Assembly (NCBI RefSeq): GCF_026151205.1
Contig: NC_087074.1
Span: 18,551,240 to 18,615,239, forward strand
Reading direction: 5' to 3'
Length of the DNA stretch: 64,000 nt
Source of the DNA: Bolinopsis microptera
Lineage: Eukaryota; Ctenophora; Tentaculata; Lobata; Bolinopsidae
A model generated the notes under the pieces. That model saw only the letters and a program-made list of their open reading frames with translations. It had not been told where the DNA came from and searched no databases. Position 1 is the stretch's first letter; every line of letters starts with the position of its first letter. The translations under genes and the position numbers were made by a program. Below are positions 54,816-64,000 of the stretch, in pieces.

Positions 54816-55160
54816 CAAAAGCTGTGTCTCCAATGTCTCCAATGCACCTAATATCCATTTTATGTCCCTTATGTCCCCAATGTCTCCAATGTCCCCAATG
54901 TCCCCAATGTCTCCAAAAGCTGTGTCTCCAATGTCCCCAATGTCTCCAATGTCTCCAAAAGCTGTGTCTCCAATGTCTCTAATGTCTCCAATGTCTCCAA
55001 TGTCTTTGTCTTTTTCGAAAAGATAAGGTGCGGGAGACATTGGAGACATTTCACCCCCCTATAAATAACATTTATGTCATGGTAATCAATATGACCATCA
55101 GCTGGTTAGGTTAGCGTGTACAAAATATACAATAAATTGTTGGACGTGGGTACGTATGGT

Positions 55161-55196
55161 GACCAGCCTCACAGAGCTAGCTCTATGAGGCTGGTC
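55161..55196. repeat. 36-bp near-perfect palindrome (copy 3, right arm)
   Basis: GACCAGCCTCACAGAGCT plus AGCTCTATGAGGCTGGTC. It matches copies 1 and 2, with the C/T difference on the opposite half, as expected of an inverted arm. Confidence 0.9.
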
Positions 55197-56442
55197 AACA
55201 AACCAGCAGAAGAATAAGAAAATGTAAAACATGCCCCGTCAATAGGTCTCAGCGAATCTTAATATTAGTTGAAATATTCTCCTTATAACATCACGAAGCT
55301 ATTGTTAACAAAGAAGATAAACATTGTGTGTAACAAAATAACTTGATGAACGTGTGTATAAACTCTTCACACCACTTTATATTTGCCGTACGGATGCTAA
55401 TTATGGATCGCTTCCCCTGGTTTAAAGTTCTGACTGAAGATTGATTCAAAAAGGAATTTTCAACTAAAACGATAAATGAGGAAGGAATTTAAACAGGCAA
55501 CTAAGAATTTGCTTCATGGGTCATACATGCTGACATGCACCCTGTTAGCGTTCACGTGCACCCTCTCAGTTTCTCATTTGACCTCATGCAGATGCAGAAG
55601 AGGTGCCGACCAGAGTAACAGGTCACTGTTATGATAGATAACAACCAATACTACAGTGGTGGATTAAAATGTCACCTGGTCAAACCCGGGGTGGACTATT
55701 TACATTAAGCGTCCCAACGGCTCCTGACACATGGTAGAACGTGATAAGCTCGGGAAATTGGGTCAAACTTAACCCTAAATGTCATGTCCTCCTGTAGGCT
55801 TTCCCTTATGAATTTATAAAATTCGCTAGTGTAGTTAGAGTATGGTGACACTTGAAAGCCACGAACTTTAGTTGCTCAAAGCTATCAAAATTAGGGTAAA
55901 AATGTTAATTCAAGTATGTGAAATGTGAATGTGACTTGTATTCTGTACAACTATTTCTAGTTCATGACGTCATCATGGCGTGTGTACCGCGGTACAGATA
56001 TAAGCACCTTGAAATTGCCGAGCCAAGCTGTAGTAGAGATAACAAATTGAACAGAGGGTCAAATACTGATAAGAAAAGTAAACATACGATATAATATATA
56101 ATATCCGTCTGCTCACTCTTCCTGTTTGTGAGTGGACAGTTCGGCGTCACTTGACACGACACAAACTTATTGTTTTATTGAGTTGTTATTATGATTGTTA
56201 TATATCATGGTGTTGGTTACCTACCTTTATAGTGTTTCTTTTGACTGAAAATTGTGATAGTACCTGTTTGAGTTGTTAACGAGACGATATCCTTGTTCTT
56301 TCGTCGCAGAATCAAAATGTTCTTTGCTTGAGTAAAACATGAATTTTGAGTGTTGTTGGGCTGTGAAACCAACTTAAATCGATGTCTCGCACAATGGTAG
56401 GTGAGAAACAGTCACCAAAATGAGTTGCTAACCTGCTGTGTG

Positions 56443-57804
56443 CCCCTATCAAGATTCTAAAAAAAGTGCGATGAGATTGGATTTTGAGACTAAAAGTGCG
56501 ATTTTCACGTGTCACGTGCAGTGGCGAAATGTACTCCCCCCCACCCCCCCCCCCCCCTACCCAGCCTGCAAGATTTCTTGCCCCACAAATTATTCTCTAT
56601 TTAAAAAGATTTCAGATTTCGCGAGTCCATTTGTGAGCGAAATTGTAAGTATGTCGCTTTATGTCGCTTGAAAATTTACGTGCATATTTTTATGAAGTAT
56701 ATAGAGTTACATATTGTAAATCTTCTATGCCCATTGTAGCACAATGGTTTAGAGCGCGATCGCTTAGCAGTTGACTCCGGTTCGAACCTCGTCCACGGTC
56801 ATTTTTTTGGCAATTATTAATTATTTTACTAAAATTATCATCAGAGCACCTTGTAATATACTTTATCCTATAAATTATACTGTTCGTACTTCAGCTAGAG
56901 AAGACTGGCATTTAAGGATTTGTCCGGGGAAGGCCTCGTTCGCACTAGAACATGTCAATTGTCAAATTATGGTAAACGGATTTATCTGGTAATGTTTGTT
57001 TTGTTTTAAGGCTAGAATTTAGAATGGAATCAATGTGATGAGGATCCAGAGTTAATTACCTGTTAGGATTAATAAGTCAGTTCTACAGTTGAAAAGACCC
57101 TTTTTCTAACTTTTAATGAAGAAATATTCACTATGCCTAATAGGCATTGCCTATGGCAGTATTAAGAATACTCTGAGAAAGATCGAGTCGACTTTAGCCA
57201 GGAACAGTACCTTGAGATTTCGACCATTACCAGACCTCCTTTAATGGTAACCATGGTAACTATAGTAACCACTGTTAATCTTGATCTTATAAACCGATTA
57301 ATATCGACAACAACTAGTATCCTTTAAGACTTAGACAGTACAGAAAAGTAAGCCGTCAGAGTAACACAACCAGTAATAATTCAAAACAATCAATACCAAA
57401 AGTACAATGACCATAAAAAGTCGGCTTGATGATAAAGACGAAGGGACCAGCAAGATGAGGAATATTATTATGAAAATGTAAGCGCGCGACCGGATATGTA
57501 GTGCTGAAAGAGGGTGCCGAAATCTCGTGGTTAAACTCGCGATATTGGGGTGAGATTTATACTAAACTCGTCAAAATCTCGCACTAATTGCGCGCGGCAA
57601 AGTTGTTATACTTTAACCACGTGATCTCACACCGCACTAAGTTCCGAATTTACAAAGTCTTAAGCAAATTTTTGTGTCGCTTAAATCTTTTAAATTACAT
57701 TTTTCTATTTTCTCACACATTCTTTTGTTAATTTTTTTCTATGTTTATTTTAAGATTTTGTGCGATGAGCCTGTCTCGCAATCTCACATGAATCTTGACC
57801 TGGG
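56443..57804. mobile_element. 1362-bp hAT-like non-autonomous element in the right arm, 8-bp target duplication
   Basis: GCTGTGTG occurs at 56435-56442 and again at 57805-57812, while the left arm has a single copy at the equivalent site (CACACAGC, about 49869-49876). The element begins CCCCTATCAAGATTC and ends with the inverted GAATCTTGACCTGGGG. An 8-bp duplication with short terminal inverted repeats fits hAT-type transposition. No transposase is encoded. It carries a tRNA-like sequence at 56729-56801. Confidence 0.85.
56729..56801 (+). other. tRNA-like sequence (Pol III promoter boxes), probably tRNA-derived repeat
   Basis: Box A TAGCACAATGG (56737-56747) and box B GGTTCGAACCT (56779-56789) have good consensus and spacing, and a T7 run follows at 56802-56808 as a Pol III terminator. 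The cloverleaf is poor: the acceptor stem pairs at about four of seven positions, the T stem has mismatches, and position 33 is not T. So it is a tRNA relic or SINE head within a transposon, not a functional tRNA gene. Confidence 0.6.
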
Positions 57805-58137
57805 GCTGTGTGTTTTCGTACTCTGCTGACTGCTCTTCACTCAAGTTGCAAAGCTGCAATAAACATATTGCAACGAACATTTCTATCTGAAAATTGTGTT
57901 AGTACCTGTTCGATCAGTTAAGGTGACGATTGCCTCGATCTTTCGGTTTCAGCTTAACTCCCTAGGCCCTAGGTCATGAGTAGAACCGAAGGATCAAAAT
58001 ATATGTTGCTTGTTGCTCGTATTAACTATATAAAACATTCATTTTGAGGGATGAGGAAGTGTTTATAGGTTCTGAAACCAAGTTAAATCGATTTTTCGTG
58101 CAATTTTAGGTCAGAAACAGTCATTATCATGAGTTAA

Positions 58138-58995
58138 GGCCACAGGGGGGGGGGGGGGGTCCGAGGTCGAAAAAACGTTTTTTGCCAGTTGGCAGACCAC
58201 GTACTATCTGACGCTTGCACACCACCCTTAGCCCCCCAGAGCGCCTAGTTTGTCGTAAAATTGAGGTTAACTATTGCCTTTTTAATCAGTTAACCTCACA
58301 AATAACCAGTTCTTAACATTTTGTTGCTCTCATCACAAGTTAAACTTATCAATGGGTATCAATTGGCCATCCAATGTGAACAGAACTATTATATGTCCTT
58401 AATTTGTTGGAGATTTGAGGTTAACATATTTTCTCAGAATCAGTCTTTTGACTCTCCTGAACAATTTATTTACCACCTCAAAAACCTATCTTCTCCTAGA
58501 GTTTTTATCCATTTCACCTTAAATTTGGAACTTATGTTACTGACATAAATTTAAAAGTTTGTTATGTAACGATTGTTGTTATTTTGCTCCTAACTCTTTT
58601 TATGACGTTAACCATTTTAAATTTTGTAAATTTTGTAACCCGCACTCATGGTTAACCTCATATCTCAGCTTTGGAGCAAGATATCATAAAGCATAAATCG
58701 TTACATAACAAAAACCCAAAATACCTTGAAGAACATTTTTGCCAAGTTACAAGGTTCCAAGTCGTAAACTGTAAAAGAAGATAGATTTTGAATACAATTT
58801 CATTTAAAGTTTTCATTTACAATAGAATAACAGGTAAACCTCAAAATTTAAAGCGCGATATCTTCAGATGGGAAACTTTGTTTTCGGTAAGGACAAAAGC
58901 ATTTGAAAATTTAGATTGAGCTCTACAACATATCTCAAAATCTCAAAATTGACCTCGGACCCCCCCCCCCCCCCCCCCCCCCCCCCCCTGTGGCC
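58138..58995. mobile_element. 858-bp TTAA-targeting element with G/C-tract terminal inverted repeats
   Basis: TTAA stands at 58134-58137 and 58996-58999. The ends are GGCCACAGGGGGG... and ...CCCCCCTGTGGCC, continued inside by TCCGAGGTC and its inverted GACCTCGGA. The left arm carries the empty site with one TTAA (about 49551). TTAA duplication is the hallmark of piggyBac-type elements; no transposase is present. The interior has repeated GAGGTTAAC words. The C run at the right end is about 28 long. Confidence 0.88.
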
Positions 58996-59296
58996 TTAAT
59001 AAGAAGGTCGATTTCTCGGTTATTTTTAAGCCTTTGTTCAGAAAATAATTAGGGACCTTCGAAGGGGGTAACAAGAAGGAGTTACAAGTGTTACAAGCGT
59101 TCTATAATACAAAATTTGCATCACCTCTTCAACCTGCTGAATAGAGGCGCCACCTAAAACATAAACAAACAATTATCACCTCCCCGCCAGTATCCACATC
59201 TATAATCCTAAACGTATTGCCCTCTTAGTTCAGCAATAGCTGGGCAAACCTATAATATGCACTGGTGCTTGATTTGCAAATGGTATGAATGAGCAG

Positions 59297-59833
59297 TGTC
59301 CTGTAATTAGGTGAACAGCAGTTCTGTAATATAATAATAATATTGTGCAGAGATCTATCTTCTGTTGTATGGGTCATGAAATTGATGAATCTATATTTAA
59401 AGAATATCGTTCAAGTTTTGCTAGAACGTTTTCTCTAGTAATATCAGTCCTACACGCCTGCCCAATAAAACAAATCAACGTTTGAGGTGATCTTCATGAG
59501 TGTAGTGTGTATCTAGGGACTATTGTTCTTAAAGTTGACAATAATTGAGCTACAATGTTAGTCAAACTACAGTGCTTGGGACAAAATTCTTTCATCTTCT
59601 ATTACATGAGGATAGCAGCACAGGCATAGTTTATTAGAAGCGTTGAAAAAGAAGTTTCTAAACACTCTAACTCCGAGAGATTCAATGAAGCAAAGGAAAG
59701 GGTCTGAGTCATCAATAAGGGTGACAGCGTTCCATGATGTTCAAAGAACAGATTGTGATTGTTGTGCTCAACCCCAGCTCTTGCTCCGATGTGACACGTT
59801 CTTAAGTAGCAACGAGCACCTTATTACACGTTT
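59297..59833 (+). repeat. Direct repeat DR-right flanking the inverted-repeat structure
   Basis: Same orientation as 48547-49033. Its first 25 bases (TGTCCTGTAATTAGGTGAAC and on) also form the outer end of the right inverted arm, so direct and inverted repeats share a border. Confidence 0.88.
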
Positions 59834-60237
59834 TTTTGTACACCTTGCATTGTCGGGTGGACATAACCGTTAATGACATAATTTTGGGTGGACATAATTA
59901 TGGTATATAATATATCTACTGGTAGCCCATATCACTATTAAGATGCGTGCCAAGTTTTACAACATTGTATATATTATGCACATATTATACAGGTTGCTAG
60001 AATTATCCTATTTCACAATGAATAAACCAATCCAAACCGGATTCCACATAAGTTTCGACGTGAAACTGATCAATATTCAATAATTAGTTCACTGTGTTTT
60101 ATGTTACAGATCAGACTTTTGCTATTCTAACATTTCTCATTAATTTTGCTTGATTAGCCAATGATAATGGTATTGCTAACCACATGATTTTACACAACAA
60201 CTAGCAGGAAGGGTGTGGTTACAAGAGAAAGATAGAT
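59834..60237. other. Upstream region of the secreted-protein gene, copy 1
   Basis: AT-rich DNA before the small secreted-protein gene. The last about 30 bases (GTGTGGTTACAAGAGAAAGA) are identical before the second gene copy at 63481, so the duplicated unit includes the immediate 5' UTR. No TATA box could be assigned with confidence. Confidence 0.5.
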
Positions 60238-60877
60238 ATGAAGTGTGTAATAGTAGTACTTGTCTGTTTTTTGGTAGCAGCTCAGTGCGTACCACTTAAT
60301 AAAAGAGAAGCAGCAACTGACAAGGAAAACTACAAGGTTCTACTGAAAGATTTGACTGATCCCTCTGCAACTGATGGCAAAAAACTCATGTGGAATGCCG
60401 TTAAAATAGCACAAATATATCTGTGCAGTGTTGGTGCAGACGATTGTGAAGCCTTAAAAGAATACCTCCAAGAGGAAGATATGGAGGAGAAGAAACTTGG
60501 TGACCAAGAGACCAAGGATGGTTTGATCAATGATGCTGATAAAATCATGAAAAAAACTCATAAAGACTTCGTGATGATGGACAAAATCAGGATTGTTTTA
60601 ATAGAATTGATCTGCAGGAACGAACCAGACCAATGTGACTTCTGGAGGTTTGTCTCAATTAGATAAGGCCACTTATAATAGTATAGTATTTAAATAGTTT
60701 TGAAGTGATCTCAATAATCATAAGCTGACGTGAAACTTTTCTTCACACAAATATAATATGTTTTGACTCAGTCAATGTTTGTGACATATCACTTAAAAGT
60801 TGCCCTTTTTCAGAAATTACGAGGGAGATGCTGAAAAGTGGGAAGATAGTGTCCAGCCAGGTCCTCATCCTAAATAA
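60238..60877 (+). CDS. Small secreted four-cysteine protein, copy 1 (two exons, 157 aa)
   Basis: Exon 1 60238-60647, exon 2 60814-60877, joined TGG AG|GTTTGT ... TTTCAG|AAATTAC. The first 17 residues are a signal peptide (MKCVIVVLVCFLVAAQC); NKR shortly after suggests a dibasic processing site. The mature part is helical-looking and charged, with two C-x6-C pairs (LCSVGADDCEAL and ICRNEPDQCDFW) that likely form disulphides. The tail from exon 2 is NYEGDAEKWEDSVQPGPHPK. Reading through the donor would give a 142-residue form ending RFVSIR, but the acceptor with an in-phase terminal exon makes splicing more likely. An AATAAA overlaps the stop. No family recognised; it is extracellular by prediction. 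Confidence 0.82.
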
Positions 60878-60878
60878 A
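60873..60878 (+). promoter_or_regulatory. Candidate polyadenylation signal overlapping the stop codon
   Basis: AATAAA overlaps the TAA (60875-60877) of the secreted-protein gene. If used, the 3' UTR would be only a few tens of bases. Confidence 0.4.
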
Positions 60879-61503
60879 AAGGGTAAATAAGAAAACAAGC
60901 ATTTCAAGAAAACAAACAACGTTCCTACAGTAAAATATGAATATTAAGTTACAACTTGAACACTTCTTTTGTAGTCTGGTTTATTAGTACCTATACAGTA
61001 TACAATATACATTTGTATTGTGCATTGTGCAATGACATCATAGTGTGTAGAAAAGAACAGTTTTGACATTTTATTTTGATACTAGCTATGAAATCGATAG
61101 TGATAATTTAATACTAGATTTGGAAAAAAGATGTTTGGTGTATTTTAGTTTACTTAACAAACAGAAATAAAATAGTCTCTTTTTTAGCATGTGTAACCTT
61201 TTAGTTTGTGTATTGGTAACAGTTGCTCTCTTATCAGTAAAATTGTTTAATTGCACTGCGCTCACCGTGTACTGTAGCCATGTAATACAAGTTAAGTAAA
61301 TCATGGACAATATGGAAATTGGAATTATTAAAACGTTTGTCAGCTGATTGCTCTGTATGTGACTGAAGCACATCAGGACTTTAATATTGGATTACAGAAC
61401 TTCAAGCAAGAAGCCTCAAGCTGTGATGAGTCAGAGTTTTCAGCAGAAAAATTTGAAAAACCTTTTCAAGAAAACAACAATTTCAAGAAAACAAAAATTT
61501 TAT
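60879..61503. other. Intergenic sequence
   Basis: AT-rich sequence downstream of the first secreted-protein copy. It ends with the TTCAAGAAAACAACAATTTC dispersed repeat (61465-61505), also seen at 26146. No gene recognised. Confidence 0.5.
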
Positions 61504-61747
61504 TTACCTTACTCAGGAATATTATGACTGGGATAAAGTGGTGGGTTTTGGAAAATTCCGCCATATTTTTCCCGGTCATTAATTTTCCCAGTCATAAATT
61601 AACCCGCTATAATGTTCCCGAGTAAGGTAAACTAATAGTAATACATTTTGATGCTTGGTGGGTTTTGGAAAATTCCGCCATATTTTTCCCGGTCATTAAT
61701 TTTCCCAGTCATAAATTAACCCGCTATAATATTCCCGAGTAAGGTAA
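61504..61747. repeat. TTACCTTACTC inverted-end repeat and its partial direct copy
   Basis: 61504-61630 starts TTACCTTACTCAGGAATATT and ends AATGTTCCCGAGTAAGGTAA, an inverted pair. The right 90 bases (GTGGGTTTTGGAAAATTCCG onward) recur directly at about 61658-61747 with one substitution. It looks like a MITE whose right half was duplicated. The ORF over it (61359-61625) is not considered real. Confidence 0.7.
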
Positions 61748-62530
61748 TATCAATTTTTTTTAAAATTTGAAAATTCAATTAATTATTATATATAAATCAA
61801 GCGTTACATTCCAGCCATGCAAAATTACAATGACATATTTTGATAAACTAATTGATAAATGGAACTGCAATATAAGTTGCTTAATGTTTGGCCGGATGAC
61901 AACTAACTGAAAGAGAAAAATAAACTTGATTACATAATAATTAATTCGGCTGAACCAACACATAGCAAGAGCCACATTAACGTTGGGGCCGTCTATAATA
62001 ATTAAACCGAACAAAAATATATTTCATATATGACTAGCAGTACCTTTATACCAAATATCTTAGTGCTTAAGGGACTTGGAGTAGCAAGAGAGTTGCTAGA
62101 AGGTATATAGCTTTACAAAAATAAGTCGAAAAGAATGCAGGGACCCAGGGTGATACAAAATCAGAAAGGGCATGGACCGTGAAATTTAAGTACCCACCTT
62201 TGCCTCCTGAATTGAAATTTGTTGGGACGATTTAACAAGCAACAATCTTGTCAGGGATTCGTACTTCGATTCGATGTAAGAATGATAATTTGCGAGGCGA
62301 AGTCTACCAATTTTCCACGGATGATTATACTGTACTCGTGTAAATTTCTTTGAAGTAGCGTGCGCTGCTTTTTTCTTGAAAGCACGAAACTTCGAAGTAG
62401 CGCGGGCCGGCTTGGTCCATGATGCCAATTGACAATGAACAATTTTGGTTTAATGCGTGGTTGTTGACACAATGAAATTATTGACTAAAACTGAAAAATT
62501 TGGTTTAAACTTTATGAGCTTTAGCATTTA
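61748..62530. other. Intergenic sequence with a GC-rich dispersed block
   Basis: No gene. At about 62345-62410 the words GAAGTAGCGTGCGC and ACTTCGAAGTAGCGCG repeat the motif found at 38750-38960. Confidence 0.5.
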
Positions 62531-62830
62531 TAATAATAATAATAATAAATTTGAATTTCTAAGTCATTTAAATTTGTATTTCTAAGTCATTTAATATGCA
62601 TTTTGTGTTTGTTTCTCCCGTTTTTCTTCCCTTGCGTTGCAAGCCCTGTCTCTTGTAAAAACAACCACTTTTGTAGATACACACAGTCTCTACGCCTTTA
62701 TCCTCTGGTCCCTAGGGTCAGCTGACTCCGGGCCAGAGGAAAATTACCGATTGCCAAGGTTTGAGGCCTAGGCAGTCGAGACCTCTTATTGAGACCCTAT
62801 ATAATAATAATAATAAATGAATGTTATTTT
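62531..62830. repeat. ATA/AAT microsatellites and a likely retroposon tail
   Basis: AATAATAATAATAA at about 62532 and ATAATAATAATAA at about 62801. Between them a GC-richer segment (62690-62795, with CTCTGGTCCCTAGGGTCAGC and its near-inverted GGGCCAGAGG) ends in GACCCTATATAATAATAA. This resembles the 3' end of a SINE or LINE that terminates in a triplet repeat; identity is not established. Confidence 0.5.
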
Positions 62831-63480
62831 TATACAGCACCAAAAGGTTAAATAATTTAAATTTAACCCTTATGCTCAGCTGTAAATGATACCTAAGTGA
62901 CAGTAGAGATCGTGCATCTCGCCTTGGACTGGAGTAAAAACGGGAGTTTATAGCTGCAAGTTAAATCCTGACTCAATAAGGCAGATACACCTAACAAGAA
63001 TATATCCAAGAAATGTTAGCAGGTTTTCTAACAAAACGTATAAAAATAGATGATGACCACAAGATATACAAGATAATAAAGTTTACAAATCATAAAATAT
63101 TAAAATTTCTATAAGAATCTATAAAACTCCAAATATACAAACAATCTGAATACTTCAATATACAATACAAAATTATTTAAAAAAAGCTTACTGCAGAACA
63201 GTAACTGATGTTACAGAAAATCCAATACTTCACATAGCCATGTGTCTACGCGTACTGCGTGACGCGCTTGTTTCACAAGTAGACGGCGGTCGCGCGCTAC
63301 TGCAAGCGAGAGGGCTCTGGTTAGAGCAAATCCAATACAGTCATGTCAAATTATCTGGGCAACATACAAGTCTAGAGACGGTGAGATAAACAGAGTGGTA
63401 GAAGATGGTAAAATACTTGAGACAAAATACAAAGAATAAGGCAGCTTTCTCCTGGGTGTGGTTACAAGAGAAAGATAGAT
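62831..63480. other. Upstream region of secreted-protein copy 2, with a dispersed GC-rich repeat
   Basis: AT-rich DNA. At 63256-63335 GCGCTTGTTTCACAAGTAGA, the CGCGCGCTACTGCAAGCGAG block and CTCTGGTTAGAGC correspond, inverted, to blocks at about 28225-28275 and 28680-28740 in the 27.9-30.1 kb element. Gene copy 2 therefore has a transposon fragment about 150 bases upstream. Confidence 0.6.
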
Positions 63481-64000
63481 ATGAAGTGTGTAATAGTAGT
63501 ACTTGTCTGTTTTTTGGTAGCAGCTCAGTGCCTACCACTTAATAAAAGAGAAGCAGCAACTGACAAGGAAAACTACAAGGTTCTACTGAAAGATTTGACT
63601 GATCCCTCTGCAACTGATGGCAAAAAACTCATGTGGAATGCCGTTAAAATAGCACAAATTTATCTGTGCAGTGTTGGTGCAGACGATTGTGAAGCCTTAA
63701 AAGAATACCTCCAAGAGGAAGATATGGAGAAGAAGAAACTTGGTGACCAAGAGACCAAGGATGGTTTGATCAATGATGCTGATAAAATCATGAAAAAAAC
63801 TCATAAAGACTTCATGATGATGGACAAAATCAGGATTGTTTTAATAGAATTGATCTGCAGAAAAGAACCAGACCAATGTGACTTCTGGAGGTTTGTCTCA
63901 ATTAGATAAGGCCACTTATAATAGTATACAGTATAGTATTTAAATAGTTTTGAAGTGATCTCAATAATCATAAACTGACGTGAAACTTTTCTTCACACAA
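63481..64000 (+). CDS. Small secreted four-cysteine protein, copy 2 (exon 1; exon 2 beyond window)
   Basis: Exon 1 is 63481-63890, ending at the same TGG AG|GTTTGT donor as copy 1; the remaining sequence to the edge is the same intron. The second exon should begin about 60 bases outside the window. The signal peptide, the NKR site and both C-x6-C pairs are conserved. In exon 1 I count four amino-acid replacements against copy 1 (V18L, E to K in the DMEEKK segment, V to M in KDFVMMD, N to K after ICR) and two silent changes. The near identity, including intron and 5' flank, shows a recent tandem duplication with about 3.24 kb spacing. Confidence 0.8.

Larger units (their letters stand above)
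54816..59320 (-). repeat. Right arm of large inverted repeat
   Basis: Inverted counterpart of 49314-52084. Going outward: GTCTCCAATG repeats (54816-55045), the 36-bp hairpin (55161-55196), the TATTAGTTGAAATATTCTCC segment, the homologue of 50160-50400 at 55962-56165, then 56443-57804 and 58138-58995, which are insertions absent from the left arm, and the GAGGCGCCACC segment near 59150. About 100 bases (59204-59290) near the outer end do not match the left arm. Confidence 0.9.

Noticed and set aside
51883..54858. Minus-strand ORFs of Ser, Pro and Leu over the purine minisatellite, some beginning MSPMSP
   Set aside because: The repeat is built of triplet-like GGA units without stops in some frames; composition alone explains them.
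50159..56162. A 66-74 codon frame conserved in both inverted arms (50159-50383 plus, 55962-56162 minus)
   Set aside because: The conservation follows from the arms being copies of each other; the ends of the two frames differ and there is no start or splice support.
56729..56801. Functional tRNA gene
   Set aside because: Promoter boxes are good but acceptor, T and anticodon stems are broken, and it lies within a transposon.
58321..58548. 75-codon ORF inside the TTAA element
   Set aside because: Too short and without any transposase motif.
48547..59833. LTR retrotransposon reading of the 0.5-kb direct repeats
   Set aside because: There is no gag-pol, primer-binding site or polypurine tract in LTR position, no TG...CA ends, and the interior is an inverted repeat.
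61359..61625. 88-codon ORF
   Set aside because: Its second half is the TTACCTTACTC repeat, which recurs as non-coding DNA just downstream.

Overview
The window is a piece of an animal genome. Its host genes have short introns with standard GT-AG sites and are recognisable metazoan families: a Domino/SRCAP/EP400 chromatin remodeller, nucleoporin NUP42, a RING-CH membrane E3 ligase and a multidomain formin. Transposon debris is dense and diverse: CR1-like LINE, GIY-YIG and REL-type retroelement remnants, and many TIR elements and MITEs. This suits a marine invertebrate, possibly a cnidarian or another early-branching animal, but the sequence does not fix the taxon.

Layout. Positions 1-23025 are mostly one minus-strand gene, the SWR1/NuA4-type remodeller Domino. 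I could assemble 26 exons with consistent reading phase; the gene runs off the left edge. Its first two kilobases in this window are intronic pyrimidine repeats. Intron 25 (2235-5712) hosts a complete intronless plus-strand gene for a NERD nuclease-SF1 helicase fusion. Intron 7 (14673-19979) hosts a plus-strand, 5'-truncated CR1-like LINE with an intact 1154-residue ORF2. An open alternative terminal exon (7599-8963) implies short and long Domino isoforms, as in Drosophila. NUP42 (23536-24993) lies just upstream on the same strand.

Positions 25-36 kb are rich in accessory DNA: a broken retroelement ORF, an 866-bp TIR element with a TTA target duplication, a 2.1-kb TIR element carrying a decayed GIY-YIG ORF, MITEs with G tracts, a MARCH-type E3 gene whose last codons are MITE-derived, a two-exon acidic-protein gene of unknown function, and a 12-bp minisatellite. 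A two-exon single-pass membrane protein gene follows at 36.3-37.3 kb, then the formin gene (39844-48477, 14 exons). The formin has an apparent one-base frameshift inside a small FH1 duplication and a REL-type retroelement fragment in intron 1.

Positions 48.5-59.8 kb form a large foldback-like structure: two long inverted arms around a 2.7-kb purine minisatellite, bracketed by a 0.5-kb direct repeat. Each arm serves as the pre-insertion control for the other, which exposes three nested insertions with clean target duplications. The right end (60-64 kb) carries two nearly identical copies of a gene for a small secreted four-cysteine protein of unknown function.

The host genes do not form an operon. 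Four gene families here (remodeller, nucleoporin, E3 ligase, formin) do general cellular work, and the unusual content is in introns and intergenic DNA.
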